The notes beneath the pieces were generated by a model. That model saw only the letters and a program-made list of their open reading frames with translations, was not told where the DNA came from and made no database searches. Both the position numbers and the translations under genes were made by a program. A stretch of 64,000 nt of DNA from Natrinema gelatinilyticum (GTDB lineage Archaea; Halobacteriota; Halobacteria; Halobacteriales; Natrialbaceae). Below are positions 51,923-60,573 of this stretch, piece after piece (the stretch's first letter is position 1; each line of letters begins with the position of its first letter). The DNA is taken from the NCBI RefSeq assembly GCF_024266705.1, contig NZ_CP100757.1, positions 620,001 through 684,000 of the forward strand, given 5' to 3'.

Positions 51923-52549
51923 CTATCCCGGGAGAGACGACGGGTGACCGACCGGCAACAGATACAGCGGCGCCAGCCGATCGGGAAGGGACAATGCGTC
52001 CGCGAGGTCGCGCTCGGAGAACGCCCCGACCGGACAGGTGTTCAATCTGCGCGACTCACACACGAGGTGAACGTTCTCCGCGACGTGTCCGGCCTCCATA
52101 TGGACGTACCGCTCGCCGTGGGTGGGATACTGCCGACACGTTCGGTCATAGTCTGCCGTCAGCACGACCGTCACCGGTGCCGTGTCGACGACCGCCTGGC
52201 CCAGTGACGCCGCCGCGAATTCGTCGTGGATCGCAGTCTCGAGCGTCGCCTCGAGCCCGTGGCGCTCCGATTCGTATCGGTACAGCCCCGGCGTCAGTTG
52301 CTCGCTTCCACTCGGCGCGACCTCTAGAAACACGGTAAGCGGATAGGTCGCGCCGGCACTGGGTGCAGCGCGCATCTCGACGCCGTCCCGTTCGTGGGTG
52401 CAGCCCTGTGCCGCCCACAGTATCTGGGAGACGTCCTCTATTTCGATCGGCGTTCGGGCGAACGAACGGCGACTCTGCCTGGTCGCGATCGCTCGTTCGA
52501 TGCTCGTCGATCCGTCGACGGCGGGTTCGGGGAGTTCGACCGAGGCCAT
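51923..52549 (-). CDS. SagB/ThcOx-type nitroreductase-family protein
   Basis: A 208-residue FMN-dependent oxidoreductase. The typical opening is SIERAIATRQSRRSFARTPIEIEDVSQILWAAQG. Later come RAAPSAGATYPLTVFLEV and YVHMEAGHVAENVHLVCESR. SagB-type enzymes oxidise azolines in peptide natural products, but stand-alone archaeal copies are of unknown role. No precursor peptide or cyclodehydratase gene is nearby. It is antiparallel to the Usp genes around it. Confidence 0.88.
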   Translation of the reverse strand: MASVELPEPAVDGSTSIERAIATRQSRRSFARTPIEIEDVSQILWAAQGCTHERDGVEMRAAPSAGATYPLTVFLEVAPSGSEQLTPGLYRYESERHGLEATLETAIHDEFAAASLGQAVVDTAPVTVVLTADYDRTCRQYPTHGERYVHMEAGHVAENVHLVCESRRLNTCPVGAFSERDLADALSLPDRLAPLYLLPVGHPSSLPG

Positions 52550-52666
52550 AGCGATTCTTCGACAGCGCTCTGCAAAATATCCGACCCCGTTCTCGTCTCG
52601 TCGCGTCTGTCACGTTCGATGAACGTGTGGGTGCTTTTGATACCTGCTCGAATCGAACGGAACGAT

Positions 52667-53542
52667 ATGATCGGTACGATACTCGTTCCGACCGACGGCA
52701 GCGCGGGTGCTGAAGCAACTATCGCTCACGCGACCGAATTTGCTCGAACTTACGGCGCCGCGGTGCACACGCTGTACGTCGTCGACACCAGCGGCGAACC
52801 GCCCGCGATATCCCGCGACGAGCGCGAGGACCTCCTCGCGCCATCGGAGCGCCGGGGACGAGAGGCGACGATCCGAATCACCGACCGGGCCGAGGAGTTG
52901 GACCTGAAGGCTGCCCGTGAGGTTCGCGAGGGAACCCCCTACAGCGAAATTCTCGCGTATGCGGACGAATACGGCGTCGACCTACTCGTAATGGGGACTC
53001 ACGGTCGGACTGGTGCGGATCGGGCCCGCCTGGGAAGTACGACGGAACGCGTACTCACGCTCGCGGACGTTCCAGTCCTTTCCGTCCGCCTGACGGACGA
53101 CGACGGCTCCGCACCGGAAACGATATCGTACGATCGGATAGTGATTCCGACCGACGGGAGCGACGGTGCGATCCGCGCGGCAGAGACCGCACTCGACGTC
53201 GCCGAGAAATACGATGCCGCGGTCGACACCGTTTACGTGGTCGATCCAGCACCGTACGATCTCGAGGACGCGTCGCGGAGTATCGTCGGGTTGCTCACGG
53301 AAGGCGGACGAAACGCCACGGAAACGGTCGCGGAGATGGCACGCGACCGCAATCTCGGCGTGACGACCGCCGTCCGTCGTGGGAATCCAGCGGACGAACT
53401 GCTGAAATACGTCTCGTCAGTCGATGCCGACCTCGTCGCCATGGGCACGCGCGGCCGATCGGTCGGGAGCGGTCGATTGCTCGGAAGCACGACGGCTCGA
53501 GTCGTTCGTCGATCGCCGATCCCCGTCTTATCCGTTACGTGA
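52667..53542 (+). CDS. Tandem-domain universal stress protein
   Basis: A 291-residue protein from the ATG at 52667. Domain 1 (1-143) starts TILVPTDGSAGAEATI and has GTHGRTGADRARLGSTTERV. Domain 2 (150-291) starts IVIPTDGSDGAIRAAETAL and has GTRGRSVGSGRLLGSTTARV. Both loops keep GxxGx9GS and are likely ATP-binding. A longer in-frame reading upstream overlaps the SagB gene and is not real. It precedes the site-2 protease gene by 177 bp. Confidence 0.93.
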   Translation: MIGTILVPTDGSAGAEATIAHATEFARTYGAAVHTLYVVDTSGEPPAISRDEREDLLAPSERRGREATIRITDRAEELDLKAAREVREGTPYSEILAYADEYGVDLLVMGTHGRTGADRARLGSTTERVLTLADVPVLSVRLTDDDGSAPETISYDRIVIPTDGSDGAIRAAETALDVAEKYDAAVDTVYVVDPAPYDLEDASRSIVGLLTEGGRNATETVAEMARDRNLGVTTAVRRGNPADELLKYVSSVDADLVAMGTRGRSVGSGRLLGSTTARVVRRSPIPVLSVT

Positions 53543-53719
53543 CCCCCTTCGTGTCCGCCTCGATCGTGGCGGTTCGCACGCGTGCGTCACCACGAAGGAG
53601 AGTTCGTGAGAATAGGATGTCTGGTTCGACGGTGCGACTTCTCGGCCTCATCGCGGAACCAGCGCAGACAGCGGACGATCGCGGCATCGAACTAAGGTCG
53701 TTTGGCTCGTAGGATCTGT

Positions 53720-54928
53720 ATGATCAGGAGTTTCCGGATCGGCTCCCTCTTCGGCATTCCGATCAAGCTAGACATCACGTTCCTCGTGATCCTACCAGCA
53801 TTCGCCTGGCTCATCGCGTCTCAGATCGCGGACCTCACGCCGGTACTCAACGGATTGCTCGGAACGGAACTCACGATCGAGCCCCTCACGACGGGTGTGA
53901 CACCGTGGCTGCTCGGACTCACTGCGGCGATCGGTCTGTTTGGAAGCGTGTTACTCCACGAACTCGGTCACTCACTCGTTGCGATCCGCTACGGATTTCC
54001 AATCGACTCGATCACCCTCTGGCTGCTCGGCGGTGTTGCACGACTCACCGACCAGCCGACGAACTGGCGACAGGAACTCACGATCGCGATCGCCGGCCCG
54101 ATCGTGAGCGTCGGACTCGGGGTCGCGTTCTACGCTCTCACTGTCGTGGTTCCGGCGTTCCTCGAACCGGTACAGTTCGTCCTCGCGTATCTCGCGGTCA
54201 TCAACGTGATGCTCGCAGCTTTCAACTTGCTACCGGGGTTTCCGATGGATGGCGGGCGCGTCCTGCGTGCGATATTGGCACGGAACCGTCCGTTCGCCGA
54301 AGCGACCGCACAGGCGGCACAGGTCGGGAAGGTGGTCGCCATGTTTCTCGGCCTGATCGGACTCCTCGGGTTCAACATCATCTTGATCGCCATCGCCTTT
54401 TTCATCTACATCACAGCGACCAGCGAAGCCCGCCAGACCGAACTGCAAGCGGCCGTCGAGGGGATCACGGCCGAGGACATGATGACCCCTGTGGGCGCCC
54501 TCGATACCGTCTCGCCCGACAGTACGGTGACCGAACTCCTCGACTCGATGATGACGCAGCGCCACACCGGATATCCGGTTGTCGAAGACGGATCGGTCGT
54601 CGGAATCGTCACACTCGAGGACGTTCGTCCCGTCGCACCGGCCGACCGGGACTCGACGACGGTCCGCGAGGTGATGACGGATCACCTTGAGACCGTCTCA
54701 CCGAACGATGACGCGATGGAAGCGCTCATAGCGCTTCAGCGCAACGACATCGGTCGGTTGATCGTCCTCGACGAGGACGGCCAGTTCGCGGGGCTAGTGA
54801 CCCGCACGGACGTGGTGACCGCCCTCAGTATCGGCTTCGTCCGGTCGACACGAGAGTACGGGGGCGTTTCGGAGCCCGAAGAACAGGTGGATGAACCGAC
54901 GAAACCTCTCAATCGACCGCGTTGGTAA
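53720..54928 (+). CDS. Site-2 protease family membrane metalloprotease with CBS pair
   Basis: A 402-residue protein from the ATG at 53720. The zinc site is HELGH (80-84), with the third ligand in NLLPGFPMDGGR (D177). Membrane helices surround these motifs (about 15-240). A CBS pair occupies about 245-375 (TAEDMMTPVGALDTVSPDST to AGLVTRTDVVTALSIGF). Site-2 proteases cut membrane-bound anti-regulators, and a CBS pair would tie cleavage to the adenylate state. It could be the signalling protease of this stress island; its target is not evident. Confidence 0.92.
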   Translation: MIRSFRIGSLFGIPIKLDITFLVILPAFAWLIASQIADLTPVLNGLLGTELTIEPLTTGVTPWLLGLTAAIGLFGSVLLHELGHSLVAIRYGFPIDSITLWLLGGVARLTDQPTNWRQELTIAIAGPIVSVGLGVAFYALTVVVPAFLEPVQFVLAYLAVINVMLAAFNLLPGFPMDGGRVLRAILARNRPFAEATAQAAQVGKVVAMFLGLIGLLGFNIILIAIAFFIYITATSEARQTELQAAVEGITAEDMMTPVGALDTVSPDSTVTELLDSMMTQRHTGYPVVEDGSVVGIVTLEDVRPVAPADRDSTTVREVMTDHLETVSPNDDAMEALIALQRNDIGRLIVLDEDGQFAGLVTRTDVVTALSIGFVRSTREYGGVSEPEEQVDEPTKPLNRPRW

Positions 54929-55075
54929 GTCGTCGAGAGCGAACCCTGCTCCGGGCTCGAGTACGGAGCACCCGTCCTCGGTGTCCACAAGACCAGGTCC
55001 GTATCGTCTTTTAGGGGCACTCACTACCGGGAATGGGACGTTCTGTGGCGAGTTCGACGTACTCGATTCCCCGCG

Positions 55076-55390
55076 TCACGAGTCCGCGTCACCACCCGGT
55101 CGCTCGTCCTCTGAGTCGGATTTCAATCCGTCGCCTCCGGTATCGACATCGACGTCCAGCCCGTCCCACGCCAATTCGTCAGCGGCCGTCGAATCGGCTT
55201 CCAACGTGCGTCTCCGGTCGAAGATTCGTTCCAGTCTCTGCTCGGTTGCTTCGAGGAGTTGGTTGCCAACCTTGGCGCTGATGTATCCGCGTTCCACGGC
55301 AGTCCTTCGATATCCATCGCGCTCTGAAATATCAGCGTCGGTAGAAAATCGAGCCGGGTCGGGGACTGGATACAGGGATACCGCCAGCAC
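55076..55390 (-). CDS. Small hypothetical protein
   Basis: A 104-residue acidic protein: YRRTAVERGYISAKVGNQLL, then EATEQRLERIFDRRRTLEAD, and a Gly/Asp/Ser-rich tail. The central part reads as an amphipathic helix. The start at 55390 overlaps no gene. There is no family match, and the low-complexity tail lowers certainty. Confidence 0.4.
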   Translation of the reverse strand: MLAVSLYPVPDPARFSTDADISERDGYRRTAVERGYISAKVGNQLLEATEQRLERIFDRRRTLEADSTAADELAWDGLDVDVDTGGDGLKSDSEDERPGGDADS

Positions 55391-55470
55391 ACCCCCTCTT
55401 TATTCCGTTGGGCGTCGTTGAACCCACCGGCTCGCATCGCTCGCGGACGATGCGAACAGCCGCCCCACCC

Positions 55471-56358
55471 ATGACAGTACACGTCCTCGTCCCGGTCGAC
55501 CGGTCGTCTCAATCGATCGCGGGTCTCGTATACACGCTCGTATCGTTTCCGGACGCGACCGTCACTGCACTGCACGTCCTCGATAGCCAACACGATGCGT
55601 TCGCGGAGGTCGGGTCCCCCGAATCACACGACGAAGCCGTCCGGCAGGCCGGAGAACGGATTCTCGAGCGTGCGACCGAGGTCGGCGCGGACTACGAACG
55701 AACAGTCGAGACAGTACTCGAGTCGGGAATACCGCATCGCACCATCGTCGAGTACACCGTCGAACACGATATCGACCACGTCGTGATGGGGAGCCACGGG
55801 GAATCGCCGATCGTTCGACCGTTTCTCGGACACGTAAGCGAAGCGGTCGTCAGGAGAGCACCAGTCTCTACGACGATCGTTCCGGAATCCCGGTCGGAAC
55901 TCGTCCAGCGAGACCTCCCCGGCAGGATTCTGGTTCCCGTCGACGGGTCCGACCAGTCGCTCGCCGCACTCGAGTACGCAGTGAACCGGTTTCCAGCAGG
56001 ACGAATCACGATCAACCACGCCGTGGCACTCCCGTTCGAGTACGACGTCGAGGCAATCGACGGAACGTATCTCGAGTCCACCGTCGACACCCTCACCGAG
56101 CACGGAGAAGCGATTCTCGAATCAGCCCGCGACACCGTCGAAGACGACGTCGTCGTCGAGACCGAACTGAGCTACGGGAGTCCGTCTCGATCCATCGTCG
56201 ACTACGCAACGGAGAACGACTTCGATCAGATCATCATGGGAAGCCACGGCCGACCCCTCCCAGCCCGAATCATCACCGGAAGCGTCGCTGAGACCGTGTC
56301 TCGCCGGTCGACGCTCCCCGTGACGCTAGTACGAGGACGCCCCGACGGTTCGTCGTAG
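55471..56358 (+). CDS. Tandem-domain universal stress protein
   Basis: A 295-residue protein from the ATG at 55471. It opens with HVLVPVDRSSQSIAGLVYTL. The nucleotide loop is GSHGESPIVRPFLGHVSEAV in domain 1 and GSHGRPLPARIITGSVAETV in domain 2. Domain 1 lacks the last Gly-Ser pair, so ATP binding is likely only in domain 2. Its sequence differs most from the other Usp genes here. It is the last intact Usp of the island. Confidence 0.92.
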   Translation: MTVHVLVPVDRSSQSIAGLVYTLVSFPDATVTALHVLDSQHDAFAEVGSPESHDEAVRQAGERILERATEVGADYERTVETVLESGIPHRTIVEYTVEHDIDHVVMGSHGESPIVRPFLGHVSEAVVRRAPVSTTIVPESRSELVQRDLPGRILVPVDGSDQSLAALEYAVNRFPAGRITINHAVALPFEYDVEAIDGTYLESTVDTLTEHGEAILESARDTVEDDVVVETELSYGSPSRSIVDYATENDFDQIIMGSHGRPLPARIITGSVAETVSRRSTLPVTLVRGRPDGSS

Positions 56359-56688
56359 CCGTACGCGAGGCGGCCGGGCCGAAATCGAGGGTCGATTCGA
56401 AACGAGGACGGCGCGGCAGTCTATCGACTGCAAACGGAGCGATGGGACCCGAAGCAACCATCGCTGCGTTCCGACAGTGTATGTGCCTATTTCTCGAGGG
56501 GGTCGACCGATACCGTAGTACCTGTTGTCCCTTCCCGAGTAACAGCGTTCCGCAAATTCAGGAACACGACGGGTATTTCGAAATCGAAGACGTCGATAAC
56601 GAAACCGACGACGTCACGAACGGTACCGTTCGTCAGGCCGACGGGCTGGCAGGCCGCGCGGTGCTGTGATTCCGTAAAAAGAAAGTGG
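56359..56688. other. Intergenic region with weak coding signal
   Basis: A plus-strand frame (56442-56669) encodes 75 residues with FPSNSVPQIQEHDGYFEIED but no family support, and its end overlaps the region downstream of the P1/L12 gene. No other feature was found. It is listed as uncertain. Confidence 0.3.
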
Positions 56689-57009
56689 TTATCCGAACAG
56701 CTCTCCGAGCCCCTCGCCCGTCGCCTCTTCTTCCTCCTCTTCCGGCTCTTCTTCTTCGGCTTCTTCCGGCTCTTCTTCTTCGGCTTCTGGCGCTTCGGCT
56801 TCCGCCGGGGCTGGGGCAGGCGCTGGCGCACCGATCGCCGCCTCCGCAACGGCTTCGTCGATGTCGACGTCCTCGAGTGCGGCGACGAGCGCCTTCACGC
56901 GTGACTCTTCGACGTCGACGCTGGCCGCCTCGAGGACGTCGGTGACGCTCTCTTCGGAAATTTCGTGATCTGCTTCGTGCAGTATGAGGGCTGCGTATAC
57001 GTATTCCAT
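56689..57009 (-). CDS. Stand-alone ribosomal stalk protein P1/L12 (archaeal L12)
   Basis: A 106-residue protein from the ATG at 57009. It has the P1/L12 dimerisation start MEYVYAALILHEADHEISEE, VKALVAALEDVDIDEAV, an Ala/Pro hinge, an acidic Glu-rich arm and the universal end GEGLGELFG that recruits translation factors. In haloarchaea the normal copy follows L1 and L10; here no ribosomal neighbour exists. It is therefore probably a paralog or relocated copy. It lies next to a CBS/hibernation-like gene, on the same strand and 202 bp downstream. It could replace the normal stalk in stress. Confidence 0.9.
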   Translation of the reverse strand: MEYVYAALILHEADHEISEESVTDVLEAASVDVEESRVKALVAALEDVDIDEAVAEAAIGAPAPAPAPAEAEAPEAEEEEPEEAEEEEPEEEEEEATGEGLGELFG

Positions 57010-57211
57010 GGTGATCACCGGTTCGATCCGAGGCCACCGTCGTGGCGTACTCGTCGGTTCGCGAAGCACTCGACCCCGGTCCGAGTGCCGTCTACGACGA
57101 CGAATTACATAGTCACTCCGGTGATCACGCGAGTGAGTTACATGCTGCTGAGTGACACCCCGATTTCCGAGGTGCCGTTATTCCGTCCCGGTCCTCGACG
57201 AGGCCAGACCG

Positions 57212-58429
57212 CTAGTCGCCGGTCAACCACCAGCCCTGCATTTTCGACCAGTAGTCCTCGTCCGGATGTTTCTTCGTCCGGCCGTACGTTTTTCCTTTCA
57301 GTACCTCGCGCTCCAGCGCGTTTCGCGCGAGATGCAGTGCGTGGCTTGCGCCGAAGCCCTCGTCTTGCGCGACGAAGTACCCCCTGTCGGTGTACAGTCG
57401 TATTCGAGCGAGGATGAGTGGAAGGCCGCGATACGTTTCGTCGTGTTCGTGGAGGTGGACCTTCGCCTCGAGCACGGTCATATCGCCGTATTTCCGGGCG
57501 ACGTCGTCGATCATGTCGCTGACCTCGTCGTAGGAGATGTCGTCCAGTAATTCGATCCCGAAGACCTGAACGGAGCTGCGAGCCCTGTCGGTCCACGTTA
57601 GCGACTCGAGGACGTCCGTCTTCGTGACGATTCCGTCCGCTCGCCCGTCTCGCGTCACGACGAGCGACGACGTGCCACGGTCGAACATCTCTCCGACGGC
57701 TTCGTCTAGGGGCCGGGACGGTTCGATCGTCGCTACCGGCGCGGTCAGCACGTCTCGAACCGGAAGGTCCAGAAGCCGATCAGTCTCGCCGCGCTCTCCG
57801 AACCCGCCGTGGGAACGGTAGCCAGCGCGTGCGCCGGCTCCCCCGTGTTCGTCGAAGCCGCGCGGTGACCCTCCTTGACTCCGCGCGACATCGCGGGTCG
57901 TAAAGTCGATCACGTCGCTGAGACTGAGCATCCCTGTGAGGTTCCCGCCGTCGACCACCGGGAGGTGCGTCACCCTGTTCTCACGAAACTGGTGGAGAGC
58001 CTCTCCGAGGGTCGTGTTTTCCGAGATCGTCGTCACGCCCCACGTCGCGACGTCATCGACGGTGAGCACACTGAGGAACGGCTGGACTTTCCGTAACATC
58101 GCATCGGCGGTGACCACGCCGACGACCTCGTCGTTCGCTACGACCGGAAGGACGAGCGTATCGCCGCCGATCATCAGGCGAGCGACCTCCCGTATGTCCT
58201 CGTAGCGCTCGACGGTCGGGACGGGCCAGACGATCGATCGCGCCTTTTGCTGTGGATGTCGATGTGAGGCTTCGAGCTGTTTTCGGGTGATTAGACCCTC
58301 GAATTCGCCACCATCGGTGACGACGACGGCTTTGAGCGTCGGATCTTCGAACGCGCCGGATAGCTTCGAAACCGGCGTGTACGCGTCGAACGACGCGAAC
58401 TCCGTGGAAATGATATCAGCAATGTCCAT
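57212..58429 (-). CDS. Four-CBS protein with ribosome-hibernation-factor-like C-terminal domain (paralog)
   Basis: A 405-residue protein from the ATG at 58429. Four CBS motifs (FEGLITRKQLEASHRHPQ, VGVVTADAMLRKV, TGMLSLSDVIDF, DGIVTKTDVLESL) and a Gly/Arg linker precede the C-terminal HPF-like domain (VLEAKVHLHEHDETYRGLPL, ILARIRLYTDRGYFVAQDEG, FGASHALHLARNALERE). It ends KTYGRTKKHPDEDYWSKM, closely parallel to the gene at 49981. The two probably arose by duplication and may sense different conditions. The P1/L12 gene lies directly downstream. Confidence 0.8.
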   Translation of the reverse strand: MDIADIISTEFASFDAYTPVSKLSGAFEDPTLKAVVVTDGGEFEGLITRKQLEASHRHPQQKARSIVWPVPTVERYEDIREVARLMIGGDTLVLPVVANDEVVGVVTADAMLRKVQPFLSVLTVDDVATWGVTTISENTTLGEALHQFRENRVTHLPVVDGGNLTGMLSLSDVIDFTTRDVARSQGGSPRGFDEHGGAGARAGYRSHGGFGERGETDRLLDLPVRDVLTAPVATIEPSRPLDEAVGEMFDRGTSSLVVTRDGRADGIVTKTDVLESLTWTDRARSSVQVFGIELLDDISYDEVSDMIDDVARKYGDMTVLEAKVHLHEHDETYRGLPLILARIRLYTDRGYFVAQDEGFGASHALHLARNALEREVLKGKTYGRTKKHPDEDYWSKMQGWWLTGD

Positions 58430-58577
58430 GGTCGCACACCGGCTCACGCTACCACGAGTGGCGGTTTAATCGTATGCCCGTCTGAGGAGGGCGCTCTTCG
58501 CCGGCGTTCGATCGAGACGATCCTTTATTCGACGTCGGGTAGACGGTTCGAGTGGGTTCACGGAGCCCGGTGAGAGC

Positions 58578-58871
58578 ATGGAAGACGAACCAAATGCAGA
58601 CGAATTCGGCGATTCGACCCGGGACCGCGAGGAGGTGCCGGTCGATATCACGGAACAGCGTGACGAAATTCTCGTCGGCGCCGAGCTGCCCGGGTTGCGG
58701 AAGCAGGACATCGACGTCAGTGTGAGCGGGAACACGCTCACGATCGAGGCCGAACGCGAGGGCGACCCGATCACTCGCACGGTCGATCTTCCCGAACCGA
58801 TCGTCCCGAACCGCGTCGACGCGAGCTACGAGGACGGCGTTCTCTGGCTTACGCTACGAAAACAACACTGA
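58578..58871 (+). CDS. Short Hsp20/alpha-crystallin protein
   Basis: A 97-residue protein: an acidic start (MEDEPNADEFGDSTRDREEV), then the crystallin domain VDITEQRDEILVGAELPGLR, KQDIDVSVSGNTLTIEAE and ASYEDGVLWLTLRK. It has almost no N-terminal arm and no IXI tail, so it is at the small end of the family. It should form small oligomers. It is divergent from the CBS/hibernation gene that starts at 58429. Confidence 0.88.
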   Translation: MEDEPNADEFGDSTRDREEVPVDITEQRDEILVGAELPGLRKQDIDVSVSGNTLTIEAEREGDPITRTVDLPEPIVPNRVDASYEDGVLWLTLRKQH

Positions 58872-59322
58872 TGGCGATTGCAGTACCGTCGGTCGAGCGA
58901 CGTGGAAACGGGTGAGTGCGACCGAGCGACGGTTCCAGTACCTGAACCCTCGTATCGCGATCCCTTAGTTTGCGGCCACCAACGGTCGTGAACCGCATCC
59001 GCGATCGAAACGGTTCAGCCGGGGCGAGAACCGCGACGGCGTCAATCGTTCACACGCGTCGTTCCTCACGAGCGCGCCGATTCCGGTCGGTCACCCGCTC
59101 TCGGTTCCACTCGAAAAACCAGGAGTCACGGTTGGAGGTGCTCTCTTTCCACTATACTGGTAGTCGACATGGGAGTCGACTGTACCCGGATGGCTCGATC
59201 AGTTCACACTCGGCTGCCAATCTGTTATTCGACTGACAATATGTCACAGATACGAGAATTGTGTTTTTACCAATGCAACTCTTTAGTAGTCGTGCCTCAT
59301 ACCTGTCGTGAGGTGGTGTGTG
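58872..59322. other. Intergenic region before the phosphate-symporter-like gene
   Basis: About 450 bp. The stretch 59230-59290 is AT-rich (ATATGTCACAGATACGAG, TGTGTTTTTACCAATG) and is a likely promoter for the downstream transporter. No gene or RNA was identified. Confidence 0.4.
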
Positions 59323-60441
59323 GTGTCTAATCGGTCGTCGCTTACGATTTCGTTGCAAGTAGTCATAACGGTCGTCCTCTTTTTATTCGCGATACGATTA
59401 CTGGGATCGGCGGTCGAAACGCTCTCTCCACTCTTACGACGGGTTCTCAATCAAATCATCGTCGGAGATCGGTCAGCGCTCGGTGTCAGTTGGTTCGCCT
59501 CCTACGTGTTGGCGAACGGTTCGGTCGTCGCCGCCCTTTCAGTCTCGTTGTTCTATTCCGATCTCATCGTTCGGTCGCAGTTATTTCTTATGGTCATCGG
59601 TTCCAGACTCGGCGGCGCGGCAGTCGTCATCTTTATCGGAGCGTTCGACTATCTGAACGAAGAACTCGACACGCTCAGCGATTCGGTCAGCCTCGGACTG
59701 CTCACGTTTTTGCTCACGCACTCTATCTATCTGCCCGTGCTGGTAGTGGGGTACTTTACGTTGCCGCTGATCGAAAAGACAGGACTTGTCGGAAAGACCG
59801 GACTCGGGAGCGCGAGCAACACTGGTGGAACTGAAGCGATCGATATGGGGGCGGCTGCGCAGGGAGTTCCTGGAATACAGACGCACATTCCCGACGTACC
59901 GTCGTTGTTTTCCGGATGGATCATTCAGTCGTTCGGAGGCGGTGTCGCGTTCCTCCTGGCGATCGGATTGATCTTCTCCAGCATGCGGTTATTCGATAGT
60001 ACGCTCGATAAGATCGACAAGCAGCGATTGCGACAGCGATACCTGGTCAAACTCAACGACAAGTGGACATCGTTCGGGCTCGGCCTCGTGTTCACCGGTC
60101 TAACGACGAGCGTTGCGTTTTCGCTTGGCGTTATCGTTCCGCTCTACAACAGGGGCCACATCAAACGAAACGAGATCATCCCGTACGTTCTGGGGGCGAA
60201 CATCGGGACTCTGGTCGACACCCTCATCGTCGCAGTCGCACTGAACACGCCCGTCGGCATCGTAACTGTGTCACTCTTACTCGCGATCAGTTTTATCGTT
60301 TCGTTGATCCCGATGGCATTCTATTCGAAGTATACGAGAGTTATCAACTCAGCGCAATCAGAACTAGTCAATGATATCGGCTTTTTTATCGGATTCCTCG
60401 TAACGCTGTTGATCGTCCCGATTCTGCTCATCGTTCTTTGA
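59323..60441 (+). CDS. Na/phosphate-symporter-like membrane protein
   Basis: About 372 residues from GTG 59323 (GTG 59308 is possible). It has eight or more membrane helices: LQVVITVVLFLFAIRLLGSA, YVLANGSVVAALSVSLFYSD, GSRLGGAAVVIFIGAFDYL, then VFTGLTTSVAFSLGVIVPLYN and YVLGANIGTLVDTLIVAVAL. The paired inverted repeats with QSS/SS-like positions replaced resemble the PNaS family of Na/Pi cotransporters. The typical QSSSA motif is not evident, so the substrate may differ. It converges on the Ca/Na-exchanger-like gene. Confidence 0.75.
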   Translation: MSNRSSLTISLQVVITVVLFLFAIRLLGSAVETLSPLLRRVLNQIIVGDRSALGVSWFASYVLANGSVVAALSVSLFYSDLIVRSQLFLMVIGSRLGGAAVVIFIGAFDYLNEELDTLSDSVSLGLLTFLLTHSIYLPVLVVGYFTLPLIEKTGLVGKTGLGSASNTGGTEAIDMGAAAQGVPGIQTHIPDVPSLFSGWIIQSFGGGVAFLLAIGLIFSSMRLFDSTLDKIDKQRLRQRYLVKLNDKWTSFGLGLVFTGLTTSVAFSLGVIVPLYNRGHIKRNEIIPYVLGANIGTLVDTLIVAVALNTPVGIVTVSLLLAISFIVSLIPMAFYSKYTRVINSAQSELVNDIGFFIGFLVTLLIVPILLIVL

Positions 60442-60573
60442 TGCGGACTGCTGTACGTCAGTTTCGGAGCAACTGCGTCCGGCCTGTGGGTGCTCCGGTA
60501 TATCGGTACACCAGACCGCATGAGGAACGACGATTTCGTCGCGAAACGGCGGTGAATCGCTGTCCCGTCCCCG

